DNA from: Flavobacterium amnicola
Lineage (GTDB): Bacteria > Bacteroidota > Bacteroidia > Flavobacteriales > Flavobacteriaceae
Reading direction: 5' to 3'
Assembly (NCBI RefSeq): GCF_004122165.1
Contig: NZ_SBKO01000001.1
Location: forward strand, 434,001 to 498,000
Length of the DNA: 64,000 nucleotides
The notes beneath the pieces are model-generated. The model saw only the letters and a list, made by a program, of their open reading frames with translations. It did not search any database and was not told where the DNA came from. Within the stretch, counting starts at the first letter, position 1, and each line of letters starts with the position of its first letter. The translations under genes were made by a program, and so were the position numbers. Positions 40,136-50,403 of this stretch are shown in pieces.

Positions 40136-41446
40136 ATGAAAAATTTAGTTGAAGAATTAAAGTGGAGAGGTTTATACCATGACAGTATGCCAGGTACCGA
40201 GGAACAATTACTAAAGGAAGCAACCACTGCCTATATTGGTTTTGATCCTACGGCTGATTCCTTACATATTGGAAGCATGGTACAAATTATACTATTAGTT
40301 CATCTTAAAAATTTCGGACACAAGCCTATCGCATTGGTGGGAGGTGCAACCGGTATGATTGGTGATCCATCGGGTAAAAGCGACGAACGTAACTTGTTAG
40401 ATGAAGCTACTTTAGCTAAAAATGTCAACGGAATAAAAGCAGTTTTATCTCATTTCTTAGATTTTAACAGTACTGACGCGAATGCGCCCATTTTAGTTAA
40501 CAACTACGATTGGATGAAAACTTTTTCATTTATTGATTTTGCTCGTGAAGTAGGAAAAAGAATCACGGTAAATTATATGATGGCAAAAGATTCGGTAAAG
40601 AAACGTTTGTCGGGAGAAGCGGGAGACGGAATGTCCTTTACAGAATTCACCTACCAACTTATTCAAGGATACGATTTTTATCATTTACATAAAGAATATA
40701 ATTGCTTGCTTCAAATGGGCGGAAGTGACCAATGGGGAAATATTACTACCGGTACCGAATTGGTGCGTCGTTTGAATGTGGATGGTTCGGGTGAAAGCGC
40801 CAAAGCCTTTGCTTTAACCACTCCTTTAATCACAAAAGCCGATGGTTCTAAATTTGGAAAATCGGAAGGCGGAAATGTATGGTTAACTACTGATAAAACT
40901 TCGGTATATAAATTCTACCAATTTTGGTTGAATACGTCCGATGAAGATGCTGAAAAGTATATCAAAATTTTCACTTTCTTAGACAAAGAAACAACCGAAA
41001 AACTGATTGAAGAGCACAAACAAGCCCCGCATTTAAGAGTGTTACAACGCAAATTAGCAGAAGAAGTAACTGTTTTTGTACATAGTGCAGCCGCTTTAGA
41101 AAAAGCCATTTCGGCGAGTAATATTTTGTTTGGAAACTCAACTTCTGATGATTTAAAAGGATTGGATAGCGAAACGTTTTTAGAAATTTTTGAAGGGGTT
41201 CCACAAGCAGAAATTGAAAAAGCAGAAATTGAAGCGGGCATTAATATTGTGGATGTCTTAAATGCCAAAACCGGATTTTTAAAATCAAACGGAGAAGCAC
41301 GTCGTGCACTACAAGAAAATTCAATTTCCATCAATAAAGAAAAAGTAACGGAAGACTATCAAATTTCTACTTCCGATTTAATAAACAATCAATTCATATT
41401 GTTACAACGTGGTAAGAAAAATTACTTCGTTGTCAAAGTGAAATAA
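40136..41446 (+). CDS. tyrS: Tyrosine--tRNA ligase
   Basis: A 436-residue class I aminoacyl-tRNA synthetase. It has the HIGH-type motif [10 protein letters not shown] (about 42-51), the tyrosine-binding QGYDF with GGSDQWGNI (about 193-201), the KMSKS-type loop KFGKSEGG (about 240-247) and a C-terminal S4-like domain (about 365-436) that binds tRNA. Length fits the TyrS1 form. Its terminator is at 41465-41499. Confidence 0.97.
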   Translation: MKNLVEELKWRGLYHDSMPGTEEQLLKEATTAYIGFDPTADSLHIGSMVQIILLVHLKNFGHKPIALVGGATGMIGDPSGKSDERNLLDEATLAKNVNGIKAVLSHFLDFNSTDANAPILVNNYDWMKTFSFIDFAREVGKRITVNYMMAKDSVKKRLSGEAGDGMSFTEFTYQLIQGYDFYHLHKEYNCLLQMGGSDQWGNITTGTELVRRLNVDGSGESAKAFALTTPLITKADGSKFGKSEGGNVWLTTDKTSVYKFYQFWLNTSDEDAEKYIKIFTFLDKETTEKLIEEHKQAPHLRVLQRKLAEEVTVFVHSAAALEKAISASNILFGNSTSDDLKGLDSETFLEIFEGVPQAEIEKAEIEAGINIVDVLNAKTGFLKSNGEARRALQENSISINKEKVTEDYQISTSDLINNQFILLQRGKKNYFVVKVK

Positions 41447-41464
41447 TTTTTACAAATCGTTGAT

Positions 41465-41499
41465 AAAGAGCCATTCTCCCACAGAATGGCTCTTTTTTT
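41465..41499 (+). terminator. Intrinsic terminator of tyrS
   Basis: Stem AAAGAGCCATTCT / AGAATGGCTCTTT with a 5-base loop and T-run. Confidence 0.92.
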
Positions 41500-41611
41500 G
41501 TTAAAATCGATGAACGACACTTTTTAACGTTTAATTTTTTGCCATATATTCATTTTTTAAAGAAATATATTGATATATTCGCAATCAATAAACTAAAAAA
41601 CCAACCAAATT

Positions 41612-44600
41612 ATGAAAATTAAACTACTTTCGCTAGCAATGCTAGCGGTCACGAGTTTGACATTCGCCCAAGACGGTTTATGGAAGAAAATCACTTCATC
41701 CAAAAAACCTGCTCTTGAAAGCAGAATGCAATTACCAGAAAAAAATCTCTTTGATTTAGATGTAACCAATTTAAGAGAGCAATTAAAAAATTCACCGTTA
41801 CGAAATGCAAGATCTTCAAGTGTTTCTATTTCTTTACCCAATGCTGATGGCGTTTTAGAAAGCTTCCGCATTTATGAAAATTCAACCATGGATCCTGCTT
41901 TAGCAGCAAGATATCCAGATATTAAATCCTATATCGGTATCGGTATCGACAACCCAACTGCTACAGCCTATTTCAGTATGTCGCCGCTTGGTTTTAAATC
42001 GATGGTGGTAAGTGCCGATAAATCGGCAGTATTTATTGAGCCAATTTCTACCGACTTAAAAACCTACTCGGTTTATAAAAAAGCAGATAAGAATCAAAAT
42101 CTAAGTCCTTTTGAATGTAAAGTCATCGATAAAATCGAACCTAAATTAGGGGGATTAAATGACGCTGTTTTACGTCCAAACGCCGATGATGCAACCTTGC
42201 GTACTTTCCGTTTAGCCATGTCGGTTACAGGTGAATATACGGTATATTTTGGAGGCACAAAAGCACAGGCGTTAGCCGCAATTAACGCTTCAATGACCCG
42301 TGTAAATGGTGTTTTCGAAAAAGATTTTGCGGTTCGTATGGTACTTATCGCTAACAATGATGCGGTTATTTATACTTCAGCATCTACGGATCCTTATTCT
42401 GCTGCTTCTACAGGTGCAGGTGGCGCTTGGAATAGTGAATTACAATCAACTTTAACTTCTGTAATTGGAGAAGCGAATTATGATGTAGGTCACCTTTTTG
42501 GTGCTTCTGGCGGTGGTGGAAACGCTGGCTGTATTGGATGTGTTTGTGTTAATGGTCAAAAAGGTTCAGGATATACTTCCCCAGGCGACGGAATTCCATC
42601 GGGAGATAATTTCGACATCGATTATGTAGCGCACGAATTAGGACATCAATTTGGAGCCAACCACACTTTTTCACACAGCAATGAAGGAACAGGGGTAAAC
42701 ATGGAACCAGGTTCTGGATCTACCATTATGAGTTATGCTGGAATTACATCTCAAGACGTGCAACCACATTCTGATGCGTATTTTCATGCAGCAAGCATCC
42801 AACAAGTAACCAACAATATTAAAACCAAAACGTGTCAAACCAACACTGCAACTGGAAATGCAATTCCAACTGCTAATGCTGGTTTAGACTATACCATCCC
42901 AAAAAGTACTCCATTCATGTTAACCGGTTCGGGTACCGATGCCAATGGAGATGCTTTAACCTATATCTGGGAACAATTTGACAATGCTTCAAGTTCACAA
43001 ACAGGAGCAAGTTCGGCGGCAAGTGCTACGAAAGCAACAGGTCCAATTTTTAGATCTTACGCACCGAGTACTTCAACAGTACGTTATTTTCCTAAAATGA
43101 GTTCTATTTTAACTGGAGCAACAACTACAGCAGGAACAGAAATTACTGTGGAAGCTTTACCTTCAGTAGCGAGAACTCTTAATTTTAGATTCACTACAAG
43201 AGATAATAGAGCGGGTGGTTCAGCAAACAATTCTGATGACATGATTGTAACCGTTAATGGTACAGCGGGTCCGTTTTCTGTTTCTTCTCCAAACACAGCC
43301 GTTTCATATGCTGGTGGAAGTTCACAAGCTGTTACTTGGGTAGTTGGTGGAACTACTGCCAATGGTGTAAATTGTGCTAACGTAGATATTTTAATTTCTA
43401 CTAATGGAGGAACTACTTGGACTACTTTGTTAGCAGCAACTCCGAATGATGGTTCTGAAAATGTTACGATCCCTAATACTGCAGGAACAACGAACAGAAT
43501 TATGGTTAAAGGAACCAACCACATCTTCTTTGATGTTTCCAATACTAATTTTACAATTACTGCGGGTTCTTCTGACACAGTGGCTCCATCAGCACCAACC
43601 AACTTGGCTGCTTCAGGAACGACTCAAACCACTACTAATTTATCTTGGACCGCTTCTACCGATAATGTAGGAGTAACTGGATACGATGTATATCAAGGTG
43701 CAACATTAAAAGCAACGGTAACAACTACTTCGTATGCTGTAACAGGATTAACCGCTTCAACAGCGTATACATTCTCTGTAAAAGCAAAAGATGCTGCCGG
43801 AAATGTTTCGGCTTCAAGCAATGTGGTAAATGTTACTACTTTGGCTCCTGTGGCAGACACAACGGCGCCAACAGCACCAACGAGTTTAACAGCTTCAGGA
43901 ACAACTTCCGCTTCAACTAATTTATCTTGGACCGCTTCTACAGATAATGTTGGTGTAACAGGATATGACGTATACCAAGGCGCGACATTGAAAGCAACTG
44001 TAACGACAACTTCTTATGCTGTTACTGGATTAACCGCTTCAACTGCATATACTTTCTCAGTGAGAGCAAAAGATGCGGCCGGAAATGTTTCAGCAACAAG
44101 CAACACTGTAAACGTAACTACTTCAGCAGTGACGATTTCTTACTGTGCTTCTCAAGGGGGAAGTGTAGCGGATGAATTAATCGGAAGAGTACAAATAGGC
44201 ACCATCAATAATGCTTCGACAGGAGGAACAGGTTATACCGATTTTACAGCTATTTCAACCAATCTTACAAAAGGCGCCTCAACAACAATTACTATCACTC
44301 CAACCTGGACAGGCTCTGCTTATCCAGAAGGCTATGCGGTATTTATTGACTACAACCAAAATGGAGTGTTTACTGATGCCGGAGAAACTGTTTGGACGAA
44401 AGCAGCTGCAACTACAACCCCCGCAACAGGTTCATTTACAGTTGCTGCTTCCGCTTTAACAGGTGCCACTAGAATGAGAGTATCAATGAAATATAACGGA
44501 ATCCCAACGGCTTGTGAAGCATTCTCTTATGGACAAGTGGAAGATTACACGGTTAATTTAGTTGCTGGATCGGCAGACACAACTGCTCCAACTGCTCCAA

Positions 44601-45550
44601 CAAGTTTAACCGCTTCAGGAACTACTTCTTCATCCACAAATTTATCTTGGACCGCTTCTACAGACAATGTAGGGGTAACTGGATATGATGTGTACCAAGG
44701 AGCTACTTTAAAAGGATCCGTAACAGGCACAACTTATGCTGTAACAGGCTTAACGGCTGCGACTGCTTATACTTTCTCAGTAAAAGCAAAAGATGCCGCA
44801 GGAAATGTTTCGGCTTCAAGTAACACCGTAAATGTGACTACTCTATCTACAGCAATTACTTATTGTGCTTCCACAAGTAGTAGTACTGCAGATGAAAAAA
44901 TTGGAAGGGTACAAATTGGCACCATCAATAATCCTTCTACAGGAACAGCTGGATATGAAAATTTCACCGCTATTTCGACTAATGCAGTAAGAGGAGCAGC
45001 ACAAACTATAACCATTACACCAGCTTGGACTTCAACAGTGTATAGCGAAGGATATGCGGTATTTATTGACTATAACCAAAATGGTGTGTTTACAGATGCA
45101 GGGGAAACAGTACTCACTAAAGCAACTTCAACGGTAACGCCAGCTACTGGAAGCTTTACAATTCCTGCCACCGCTACTTTAGGAGCGACACGAATGAGAG
45201 TTTCGATGAAATACAACGGAGTTCCGACTTCTTGTGAAACACTTTCTTACGGTCAAGTAGAAGATTATACGATTAATATTACTTCTACAGCGAAAGAGAC
45301 GGTAAGAGAAACGGAAGCTAGCGAAGTAGTGGAAATCAAATTGTATCCAAATCCAGTAAGTTCTATCTTAAACATTACTGCTGTATCTGAAAATGCTACA
45401 TACAGAGTATATAATGTATTTGGACAAACTATTTTAGATGGAAAAATAAACAATGGAACTATTGATGTTTCTCGTTTAACAAACGGAAATTACATTATGG
45501 AAATTTCTGATAACGGAACTTCAACTACCAAACGTTTTATCAAAAACTAA
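41612..45550 (+). CDS. T9SS-secreted reprolysin-like metalloprotease with FN3 and GEVED domains
   Basis: A 1312-residue modular secreted protease. The order is: signal peptide (about 1-20), propeptide-like region to about 190, a metzincin catalytic domain with HELGHQFGANH (zinc His341, His345, His351; base Glu342) and Met-turn STIMSYAG, a beta domain, then FN3-1 (DNA about 43574-43850), FN3-2 (43857-44126), GEVED-1 (44142-44565), FN3-3 (44575-44845), GEVED-2 (44860-45285), and a type A T9SS sorting domain (LYPNPVSSILNITA to TTKRFIKN). It is likely exported by T9SS and anchored or released, degrading proteins outside. The FN3 repeats are nearly identical to each other. Confidence 0.93.
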   Translation: MKIKLLSLAMLAVTSLTFAQDGLWKKITSSKKPALESRMQLPEKNLFDLDVTNLREQLKNSPLRNARSSSVSISLPNADGVLESFRIYENSTMDPALAARYPDIKSYIGIGIDNPTATAYFSMSPLGFKSMVVSADKSAVFIEPISTDLKTYSVYKKADKNQNLSPFECKVIDKIEPKLGGLNDAVLRPNADDATLRTFRLAMSVTGEYTVYFGGTKAQALAAINASMTRVNGVFEKDFAVRMVLIANNDAVIYTSASTDPYSAASTGAGGAWNSELQSTLTSVIGEANYDVGHLFGASGGGGNAGCIGCVCVNGQKGSGYTSPGDGIPSGDNFDIDYVAHELGHQFGANHTFSHSNEGTGVNMEPGSGSTIMSYAGITSQDVQPHSDAYFHAASIQQVTNNIKTKTCQTNTATGNAIPTANAGLDYTIPKSTPFMLTGSGTDANGDALTYIWEQFDNASSSQTGASSAASATKATGPIFRSYAPSTSTVRYFPKMSSILTGATTTAGTEITVEALPSVARTLNFRFTTRDNRAGGSANNSDDMIVTVNGTAGPFSVSSPNTAVSYAGGSSQAVTWVVGGTTANGVNCANVDILISTNGGTTWTTLLAATPNDGSENVTIPNTAGTTNRIMVKGTNHIFFDVSNTNFTITAGSSDTVAPSAPTNLAASGTTQTTTNLSWTASTDNVGVTGYDVYQGATLKATVTTTSYAVTGLTASTAYTFSVKAKDAAGNVSASSNVVNVTTLAPVADTTAPTAPTSLTASGTTSASTNLSWTASTDNVGVTGYDVYQGATLKATVTTTSYAVTGLTASTAYTFSVRAKDAAGNVSATSNTVNVTTSAVTISYCASQGGSVADELIGRVQIGTINNASTGGTGYTDFTAISTNLTKGASTTITITPTWTGSAYPEGYAVFIDYNQNGVFTDAGETVWTKAAATTTPATGSFTVAASALTGATRMRVSMKYNGIPTACEAFSYGQVEDYTVNLVAGSADTTAPTAPTSLTASGTTSSSTNLSWTASTDNVGVTGYDVYQGATLKGSVTGTTYAVTGLTAATAYTFSVKAKDAAGNVSASSNTVNVTTLSTAITYCASTSSSTADEKIGRVQIGTINNPSTGTAGYENFTAISTNAVRGAAQTITITPAWTSTVYSEGYAVFIDYNQNGVFTDAGETVLTKATSTVTPATGSFTIPATATLGATRMRVSMKYNGVPTSCETLSYGQVEDYTINITSTAKETVRETEASEVVEIKLYPNPVSSILNITAVSENATYRVYNVFGQTILDGKINNGTIDVSRLTNGNYIMEISDNGTSTTKRFIKN
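43574..45285 (+). repeat. Internal near-identical FN3/GEVED repeat block
   Basis: Three FN3 copies share segments such as SWTASTDNVGVTGYDVYQG, and two GEVED copies share GYAVFIDYNQNGVFTDAGET. The FN3-GEVED pair appears to be duplicated as a unit. DNA identity is also high, for example around TTATCTTGGACCGCTTCTAC in each FN3 copy. Confidence 0.85.
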
Positions 45551-45565
45551 ACGAACAACCAAACT

Positions 45566-45597
45566 TAAAAACGCCTCCTAGTTGAGGCGTTTTTTTA
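45566..45597 (+). terminator. Intrinsic terminator of the metalloprotease gene
   Basis: Stem AAACGCCTC / GAGGCGTTT with a 6-base loop and T-run. Confidence 0.9.
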
Positions 45598-45660
45598 TGC
45601 TCGTAATTCAACCCTAAAAAAATTTCAGTAATTTAGCGACACTTTCAAAAATGAAAAAAA

Positions 45661-47559
45661 ATGAAAAAACTACTTATTTTAACTCTTGGTATCATGGGAT
45701 TATCAGCAAATGCCCAAGATGTTATGACGCCTGAATTACTTTGGAAATTAGGACGTGTAACACCGCTTGGCCTTTCAAAAGACGGAAAAAACATTGTTTA
45801 CAAAGTGGCCATTCCATCGGTGGAAGAAAATAAATCGAACTCAAAATATTACACCATTCCCGTTACTGGTGGAAATGCAACCGAAGTCACGGAATACAAA
45901 GAATTAATTGCCGACAAAAATACTGCTCCAGATGGACTGCACCTGCTATCGCATCAAGAAGTTAAAATAACAAAGGTCTTAGGAAAAGATGTGTATCCAG
46001 AGCTTCCTAAATCGGATGCCAAAGTGTATGACGGTTTAGATTACCGCCATTGGGACACGTGGAGAGACGGTACTTACAATCATGTTTTTTTTGCTACGGC
46101 AGATGGAAAATCGAAAACCGATATCATGCCAAAAGAAGAGTATGATTCCCCTCAAAAACCTTTTGGAGGTGATGAAGATTACATTTGGTCTCCTGATAGC
46201 AAAAGCATTATTTATGTGTGTAAAAAGAAAGCAGGCACCGCATATGCTGTTAGCACTAATACTGATTTGTACCAATACAACATCGAAACCAAAGAAACAA
46301 AAAATCTTACGGAAGGCAATTTAGGCTACGACACTCACCCCTCTTTTTCTCCTAATGGTGATTTAACCTGGTTGCAAATGAAACGCGATGGTTATGAAGC
46401 TGACAAAAATGATATTATTGTTCGTTTTAAAGAAATGAACATTAATTTAACTGCAGGTTGGGACGGAACGGTAGAAAGTTTCAAATGGAGTACTGATGGT
46501 AAAAAAGTCTATTTCATTGCACCCGTTGATGGCACAAAACAATTATTTGAAGTGAATTTCCCGGGTTTGACAAGAATTGCAGTCACTGTAAAACAAATCA
46601 CCAATGGCGTTTTTGATGTGACAGAAATTGTAGGATTCAATCTTGATCAAGTAATTGTCGCTAGAAACGATATGAATCATGCTTCAGAGATTTTTTCATA
46701 TGATTTAAAAAAGAAAACTTGGAAACAACTTACCAATGTCAATACTGAAACGTACAGTAAATTAACGTTATGTAAAACGGAAAAAAGATATGTAACTACC
46801 ACTGATGGTAAAAAAATGTTGGTTTGGGTAATTTTACCGCCAAACTTTGATCCTACTAAAAAATACCCTGCATTATTGTATTGTCAAGGAGGACCACAAA
46901 GTGCATTATCTCAGTATTATTCCTACCGTTGGAATTTTCAAACAATAGCCTCGCAAGGGTATGTAGTTGTAGCACCCAACCGTCGCGGTATGCCGGGTCA
47001 TGGCGTGAAATGGAACGAACAAATCTCAGGAGATTGGGGCGGTCAAGTAATGGATGATTATTTAGCTGCCATTGATGATGTAGCCAAAGAATCGTATGTA
47101 GACAAAACGCGTTTAGGGGCTGTTGGAGCTAGTTACGGAGGGTATTCCGTATTTCAATTGGCCGGAATTCACAAAAACCGTTTTAAAACTTTTATTTCAC
47201 ATTGTGGAATTTTCAACACCCAAAGTATGTATGGCACCACCGAAGAAGTATTCTTTACGAACTGGGATTCGGGAGGTGCTTATTGGGAAAAAGAAAATAA
47301 GATAGCCCAAAAAACCTATAATGAATTCAACCCAATCAACATGGTCAATAACTGGAATACGCCAATTATGATTATTCAAGGTGGAAAAGATTATCGCGTG
47401 CCTATTGGTCAAGGTCAGGAAGCCTTTCAAGCGGCTCAGTTAAAAGGTATAAAAAGTAGATTCTTATTATTCCCAGAAGAAAACCACTGGGTGCTCAAAC
47501 CGCAAAATGCCTTGGTATGGCAACGTGAGTTTTTTAAATGGTTAAAAGAAACTCTATAG
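45661..47559 (+). CDS. S9-family peptidase, DPP5-like
   Basis: A 632-residue prolyl-oligopeptidase-family enzyme with a signal peptide (about 1-18, LSANAQ), an N-terminal beta-propeller (about 25-370) and a C-terminal alpha/beta hydrolase domain. The catalytic triad is Ser491 in GASYGGYS, Asp577 in GGKDYRVP and His609 in ENHWV. The segment DYRHWDTWRDG near residue 125 resembles dipeptidyl-peptidase 5 of Porphyromonas. It probably removes dipeptides from peptides in the periplasm, acting after the metalloprotease encoded upstream. It is a separate transcription unit. Confidence 0.88.
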   Translation: MKKLLILTLGIMGLSANAQDVMTPELLWKLGRVTPLGLSKDGKNIVYKVAIPSVEENKSNSKYYTIPVTGGNATEVTEYKELIADKNTAPDGLHLLSHQEVKITKVLGKDVYPELPKSDAKVYDGLDYRHWDTWRDGTYNHVFFATADGKSKTDIMPKEEYDSPQKPFGGDEDYIWSPDSKSIIYVCKKKAGTAYAVSTNTDLYQYNIETKETKNLTEGNLGYDTHPSFSPNGDLTWLQMKRDGYEADKNDIIVRFKEMNINLTAGWDGTVESFKWSTDGKKVYFIAPVDGTKQLFEVNFPGLTRIAVTVKQITNGVFDVTEIVGFNLDQVIVARNDMNHASEIFSYDLKKKTWKQLTNVNTETYSKLTLCKTEKRYVTTTDGKKMLVWVILPPNFDPTKKYPALLYCQGGPQSALSQYYSYRWNFQTIASQGYVVVAPNRRGMPGHGVKWNEQISGDWGGQVMDDYLAAIDDVAKESYVDKTRLGAVGASYGGYSVFQLAGIHKNRFKTFISHCGIFNTQSMYGTTEEVFFTNWDSGGAYWEKENKIAQKTYNEFNPINMVNNWNTPIMIIQGGKDYRVPIGQGQEAFQAAQLKGIKSRFLLFPEENHWVLKPQNALVWQREFFKWLKETL

Positions 47560-47575
47560 TCGAGTATACTGAATC

Positions 47576-47606
47576 AAAAATCCCAATCATTCGATTGGGA
47601 TTTTTT
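47576..47606 (+). terminator. Intrinsic terminator of the S9 peptidase gene
   Basis: Stem AAAAATCCCAATC / GATTGGGATTTTT with a 4-base loop. The same stem recurs at 48931-48960. Confidence 0.9.
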
Positions 47607-47698
47607 CTTAAATAAAATATAAATTGGTGTTAAATAATACCCTCCATTATAACCGATTATTATTTTTACCAGCAAATCTGTAAAAATCTATCAATCAT

Positions 47699-48892
47699 AT
47701 GCATACAATTACAAAACCATTAATCATCGCGGCTTCATTATTGATGAGCACTTCAAATTTTGCTCAAGATAATTTAGTGAATTCATTAAAAATCAATGCT
47801 AGCGAAAAAAGCAAAGAATCATTTAAATTTTCGGATGTTATCAATATTGAAAATACTTCTGTAAAAAATCAGGGTTCTTCTGGAACCTGTTGGAGTTATT
47901 CGGCGAATTCTTTTTTAGAATCGGAAATGATTCGCATGGGAAAAAAACCAGTCGAATTGTCGCAAATTTTTTCAGCACGTAACGCCTATGTCGAAAAAGG
48001 AAGGAACTATGTACGTATGCATGGTTCGGTAGCTTTAGGAGACGGTGGTGCTTTTCACGATGTAATTAACATGTATCGTAAATATGGCGCGGTGCCACAA
48101 TCGGTTTACACTGGGTTAAATTATGGCACCGATAAAAATCAATTTTCTGAAATGGGCGCTTTAACAGAAGCTTTCTTAAAAGCGGTGGTAACCAATCCAA
48201 ATGGAGAATTAACTCCGAACTGGGAAAAAGCATATACGGCTATTATTGACTCTTACTTAGGATCGGTTCCTAAAACTTTCGATTATAACGGAAAAAAATA
48301 TACTCCTGAAACTTTTGCCAAAGAAGTCGTAGGCATTAATGCAGAAGATTACGTTGAAATTTCTTCACTACAAGAACATCCTTATTATTCAAAATTTGTA
48401 TTGATGGTTCCTGACAATTGGTCTTATGATCTAGTGTATAACGTAAAAATGAATGAATTAACGGAGATTATCGACAGTGCTCTTAAAAATGGTTACTCAG
48501 TGGCTTGGGCTGGAGATGTAAGTGAAAAAAGTTTTTCTTGGAAAAATGGAGTTGCTTTCGTGCCAGAAAAGAAAATGGATGACATGACTCCTGAAGAAAA
48601 AGCCGATTTATTTAACGGTCCTAAAAATGAGTTAGTGGTAACCGAAGAAATGCGTCAAAAAGCATTTGATAATTACGCTACCACTGATGATCACGGAATG
48701 CACATTGTGGGTATTTCAAAAGACCAAAACGGCAAAGAATACTACATCGTTAAAAACTCATGGGGTACTTCAAATGATCACAAAGGGTATTTGTATATGA
48801 CCAAAGAATTTGCCAAATACAAAGCAACCGCTATCATGTTACACAAAAAAGCAATTCCTGCAAGCATTGCCACAAAATTAAAATTATCATAA
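47699..48892 (+). CDS. C1-family cysteine peptidase, bleomycin hydrolase/PepC-like, exported
   Basis: A 397-residue papain-fold peptidase of the bleomycin hydrolase (aminopeptidase C) group. It has the oxyanion Gln58 and catalytic Cys64 in NQGSSGTCWSY, His335 in DDHGMHIVG and Asn353 in VKNSWG. An N-terminal signal peptide (about 1-22, LMSTSNFAQ) indicates export, unlike the cytoplasmic PepC of other bacteria. It would trim peptides to amino acids and may complete the series metalloprotease, dipeptidyl peptidase, aminopeptidase encoded in these three neighbouring genes. Confidence 0.9.
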   Translation: MHTITKPLIIAASLLMSTSNFAQDNLVNSLKINASEKSKESFKFSDVINIENTSVKNQGSSGTCWSYSANSFLESEMIRMGKKPVELSQIFSARNAYVEKGRNYVRMHGSVALGDGGAFHDVINMYRKYGAVPQSVYTGLNYGTDKNQFSEMGALTEAFLKAVVTNPNGELTPNWEKAYTAIIDSYLGSVPKTFDYNGKKYTPETFAKEVVGINAEDYVEISSLQEHPYYSKFVLMVPDNWSYDLVYNVKMNELTEIIDSALKNGYSVAWAGDVSEKSFSWKNGVAFVPEKKMDDMTPEEKADLFNGPKNELVVTEEMRQKAFDNYATTDDHGMHIVGISKDQNGKEYYIVKNSWGTSNDHKGYLYMTKEFAKYKATAIMLHKKAIPASIATKLKLS

Positions 48893-48895
48893 TAC

Positions 48896-48924
48896 AAAAA
48901 GGCCGAAATTAATTTCGGCCTTTT
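48896..48924 (+). terminator. Intrinsic terminator of the C1 peptidase gene
   Basis: Perfect 20-base palindrome GGCCGAAATTAATTTCGGCC between an A-run and TTTT. Confidence 0.88.
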
Positions 48925-48930
48925 ACAAAC

Positions 48931-48960
48931 AAAAATCCCAATCGCTTGATTGGGATTTTT
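48931..48960 (-). terminator. Intrinsic terminator of accC
   Basis: Stem AAAAATCCCAATC / GATTGGGATTTTT with a 4-base loop, just after the accC stop on the minus strand. It is symmetric and could act on both strands. The stem is identical to that at 47576-47606. Confidence 0.85.
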
Positions 48961-48962
48961 TA

Positions 48963-50309
48963 TTATTTAACTTCTTTCATAACAAAAGACTCCATGAATT
49001 TTGTAGTATAATTTCCAGCTACATAATCCGGTTCGTCCATTAATTGTCTGTGGAAAGGAATTGTTGTTTTAATTCCTTCAATATAGAACTCATCCAAAGC
49101 ACGTTTCATTTTACTGATAGCTTCTTCTCTTGTTTGCGCCGTTGTAATTAACTTCGCAATCATTGAGTCATAATTTGGCGGAATCGTATATCCAGCATAC
49201 ACGTGAGTATCCAAACGCACTCCGTGACCTCCTGGCGCATGTAAAACAGTGATTTTACCTGGCGAAGGACGGAAATCATTGTAAGGATCTTCCGCATTGA
49301 TACGACATTCGATAGAGTGTAATTGTGGTAAATAGTTTTTACCTGAAATTGGCACTCCTGCCGCTACTAATATTTGCTCACGAATTAAATCGTAGTCGAT
49401 AACTTGTTCTGTAATTGGGTGCTCTACTTGGATACGAGTATTCATTTCCATAAAGTAGAAATTACGGTGTTTGTCAACCAAGAATTCAACAGTTCCAGCA
49501 CCTTCATATTTGATAAACTCAGCCGCTTTAACTGCAGCCTCTCCCATCGCATGACGTAATTCATCAGTCATAAACGGAGAAGGAGTTTCTTCTGTTAATT
49601 TTTGGTGACGACGTTGTACCGAACAATCTCTTTCAGACAAGTGACAGGCTTTTCCGAAAGAATCTCCAACCACTTGAATTTCAATGTGACGTGGTTCTTC
49701 GATTAATTTCTCCATGTACATCCCGTCATTACCGAAAGCAGCAGCCGACTCTTGACGAGCGCCTTCCCATGCTTTCAATAAATCTTCCGCTTTCCATACC
49801 GCACGCATTCCTTTTCCACCACCACCGGCAGTAGCTTTAAGCATTACTGGGTAACCCATTCCTGCTGCTAGTTCTTGAGCTTGTTCGAATGAATCTAACA
49901 AACCATCAGAACCAGGCACACAAGGAACACCAGCCGCTTTCATAGTTGCTTTTGCCGAAGCTTTGTCTCCCATACGGTCAATCATTTCTGGAGAAGCCCC
50001 AATAAATTTGATTCCGTGTTCTTGACAAATTTTTGAAAATTTAGCGTTTTCAGATAAGAACCCGTAACCTGGGTGAATCGCATCTGCATTTGTAATTTCT
50101 GCAGCAGCAATAATATTAGACATTTTCAAGTACGATAAATTACTTGGTGGTGGTCCAATACAAACCGCTTCATCCGCGAATTTTACGTGCAAACTTTCTG
50201 CATCAGCAGTAGAATAAACCGCAACGGTTTTAATTCCCATTTCTCTACAAGTTCTAATTACACGAAGTGCAATTTCTCCCCTGTTTGCAATTAATATTTT
50301 TTTAAACAT
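48963..50309 (-). CDS. accC: Biotin carboxylase subunit of acetyl-CoA carboxylase
   Basis: A 448-residue ATP-grasp enzyme that carboxylates the biotin on BCCP, the first step of fatty-acid synthesis. It has [14 protein letters not shown] at the start, the glycine-rich ATP loop [14 protein letters not shown], the [10 protein letters not shown] segment and the active-site [15 protein letters not shown]. It follows accB and fabH on the minus strand, as in other Bacteroidota. A 94-base gap with simple repeats separates it from accB. Confidence 0.96.
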   Translation of the reverse strand: MFKKILIANRGEIALRVIRTCREMGIKTVAVYSTADAESLHVKFADEAVCIGPPPSNLSYLKMSNIIAAAEITNADAIHPGYGFLSENAKFSKICQEHGIKFIGASPEMIDRMGDKASAKATMKAAGVPCVPGSDGLLDSFEQAQELAAGMGYPVMLKATAGGGGKGMRAVWKAEDLLKAWEGARQESAAAFGNDGMYMEKLIEEPRHIEIQVVGDSFGKACHLSERDCSVQRRHQKLTEETPSPFMTDELRHAMGEAAVKAAEFIKYEGAGTVEFLVDKHRNFYFMEMNTRIQVEHPITEQVIDYDLIREQILVAAGVPISGKNYLPQLHSIECRINAEDPYNDFRPSPGKITVLHAPGGHGVRLDTHVYAGYTIPPNYDSMIAKLITTAQTREEAISKMKRALDEFYIEGIKTTIPFHRQLMDEPDYVAGNYTTKFMESFVMKEVK

Positions 50310-50372
50310 AATCTTTCAATTAGATAATTAGACAATGTGTCCATTAGACAATTAAATAGGAAGCAAGAAAAA

Positions 50373-50400
50373 TTCTAACTTCTAACTTCTAACTTCTAAC
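50373..50400 (+). repeat. Simple 7-base tandem repeat between accB and accC
   Basis: Four exact copies of TTCTAAC. The same gap also holds two copies of ATTAGACAAT. Confidence 0.9.
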
Positions 50401-50403
50401 TTA

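Noticed and set aside
43084..43602. Minus-strand open frame of 172 codons
   Set aside because: It is the antisense shadow of the metalloprotease gene in a low-stop repeat region.
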